Shown: in pieces, positions 63,731 to 64,000 of the stretch | Layout: the number at the start of each line of letters is the position of its first letter | Numbering within the stretch: the first letter of the stretch is position 1 | NCBI GenBank assembly: GCA_020055645.1 | Contig: CM034550.1 | Location: forward strand, 18,365,001 to 18,429,000 | Origin: Tomocerus qinae | Taxonomy: Eukaryota > Arthropoda > Collembola > Entomobryomorpha > Tomoceridae | DNA length: 64,000 nucleotides | Direction: 5' to 3' | Position numbers and translations under genes: made by a program | The notes under the pieces: model-generated | The model's database searches: none | Told to the model about the DNA's origin: nothing | Seen by the model: the letters and a program-made list of their open reading frames with translations, nothing else

Positions 63731-64000
63731 TGCCATTAAAATTAAACTATAAATCTGGGTCGGAATGAAGAAATAACACTTACATTGGCACTCCAGTTCT
63801 CTCCTAGTCAAGAATATTCGCAGAATTTTTATTAGTCAAGGTCAAACGAAGTTTATCTACATCTGCAGGGTGTATGTACCTACTTTTTTGTGTATTATTT
63901 TGTAGACTCTCCCATTCATGTTACATTATGTTCATTTCCTCCTGAGCATTAGCGAAGTGGTCCAACTTATATACTTTTTTGAACACTAGGTACCTCAATA
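63731..64000. other. 3' flank of second F-box gene
   Basis: 270 bp to the window edge. No canonical AATAAA was seen, though ATTAAA-like sequence lies close to the stop (about 63735-63745). Nothing else was recognised. Confidence 0.5.

Overview
The window is eukaryotic nuclear DNA, strongly A+T-rich. It has spliced genes with GT-AG introns and transposon debris. The proteins read as arthropod. A springtail or related lineage is my inference, because divergent F-box/leucine-rich-repeat genes in tandem are common there; nothing in the sequence proves the species. I assembled every exon model by hand from reading frames and splice sites. Each multi-exon model closes to a whole number of codons.

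Positions 1-40397 (+) are dominated by one gene, the histone H3 lysine-79 methyltransferase DOT1L (grappa in flies). It has eleven coding exons and a predicted 2219 aa. The first 42 codons lie in two small exons at 509-749. A first intron of about 28.7 kb follows, then exons 3-12 at 29466-40397. The first intron holds a 3.35-kb LTR retrotransposon with identical LTRs (5658-9004) and a 1.08-kb TA-flanked DNA transposon derivative (18072-19151). It also holds a diverged tandem duplication and several fold-back sequences, and no other gene that I can support.

Positions 40398-47318 hold a 61-bp TA-flanked inverted-repeat element, a long hairpin, and two minus-strand genes: a six-exon coiled-coil protein of unknown identity (44266-45758) and a UPF0462/C4orf33 homologue (46749-47318). 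Two different minisatellites with 10-bp units lie at 45983-46070 and 49780-49890. The stretch 47319-54748 is mostly featureless, with only weak exon-like fragments.

Positions 54749-63730 hold two tandem plus-strand F-box/LRR genes (540 and 541 aa). They share exon architecture at both ends but differ by two introns. A 201-bp inverted-repeat element with an 8-bp target duplication sits 36 bp before the start codon of the first. Between them is an orphan minus-strand terminal exon.

Functionally, DOT1L writes chromatin marks in the nucleus, the F-box proteins are probable substrate receptors of SCF ubiquitin ligases, and the other two genes are of unknown role. Nothing suggests that these genes form one pathway. 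The most unusual material is the set of mobile-element derivatives and the differences between the F-box paralogues.
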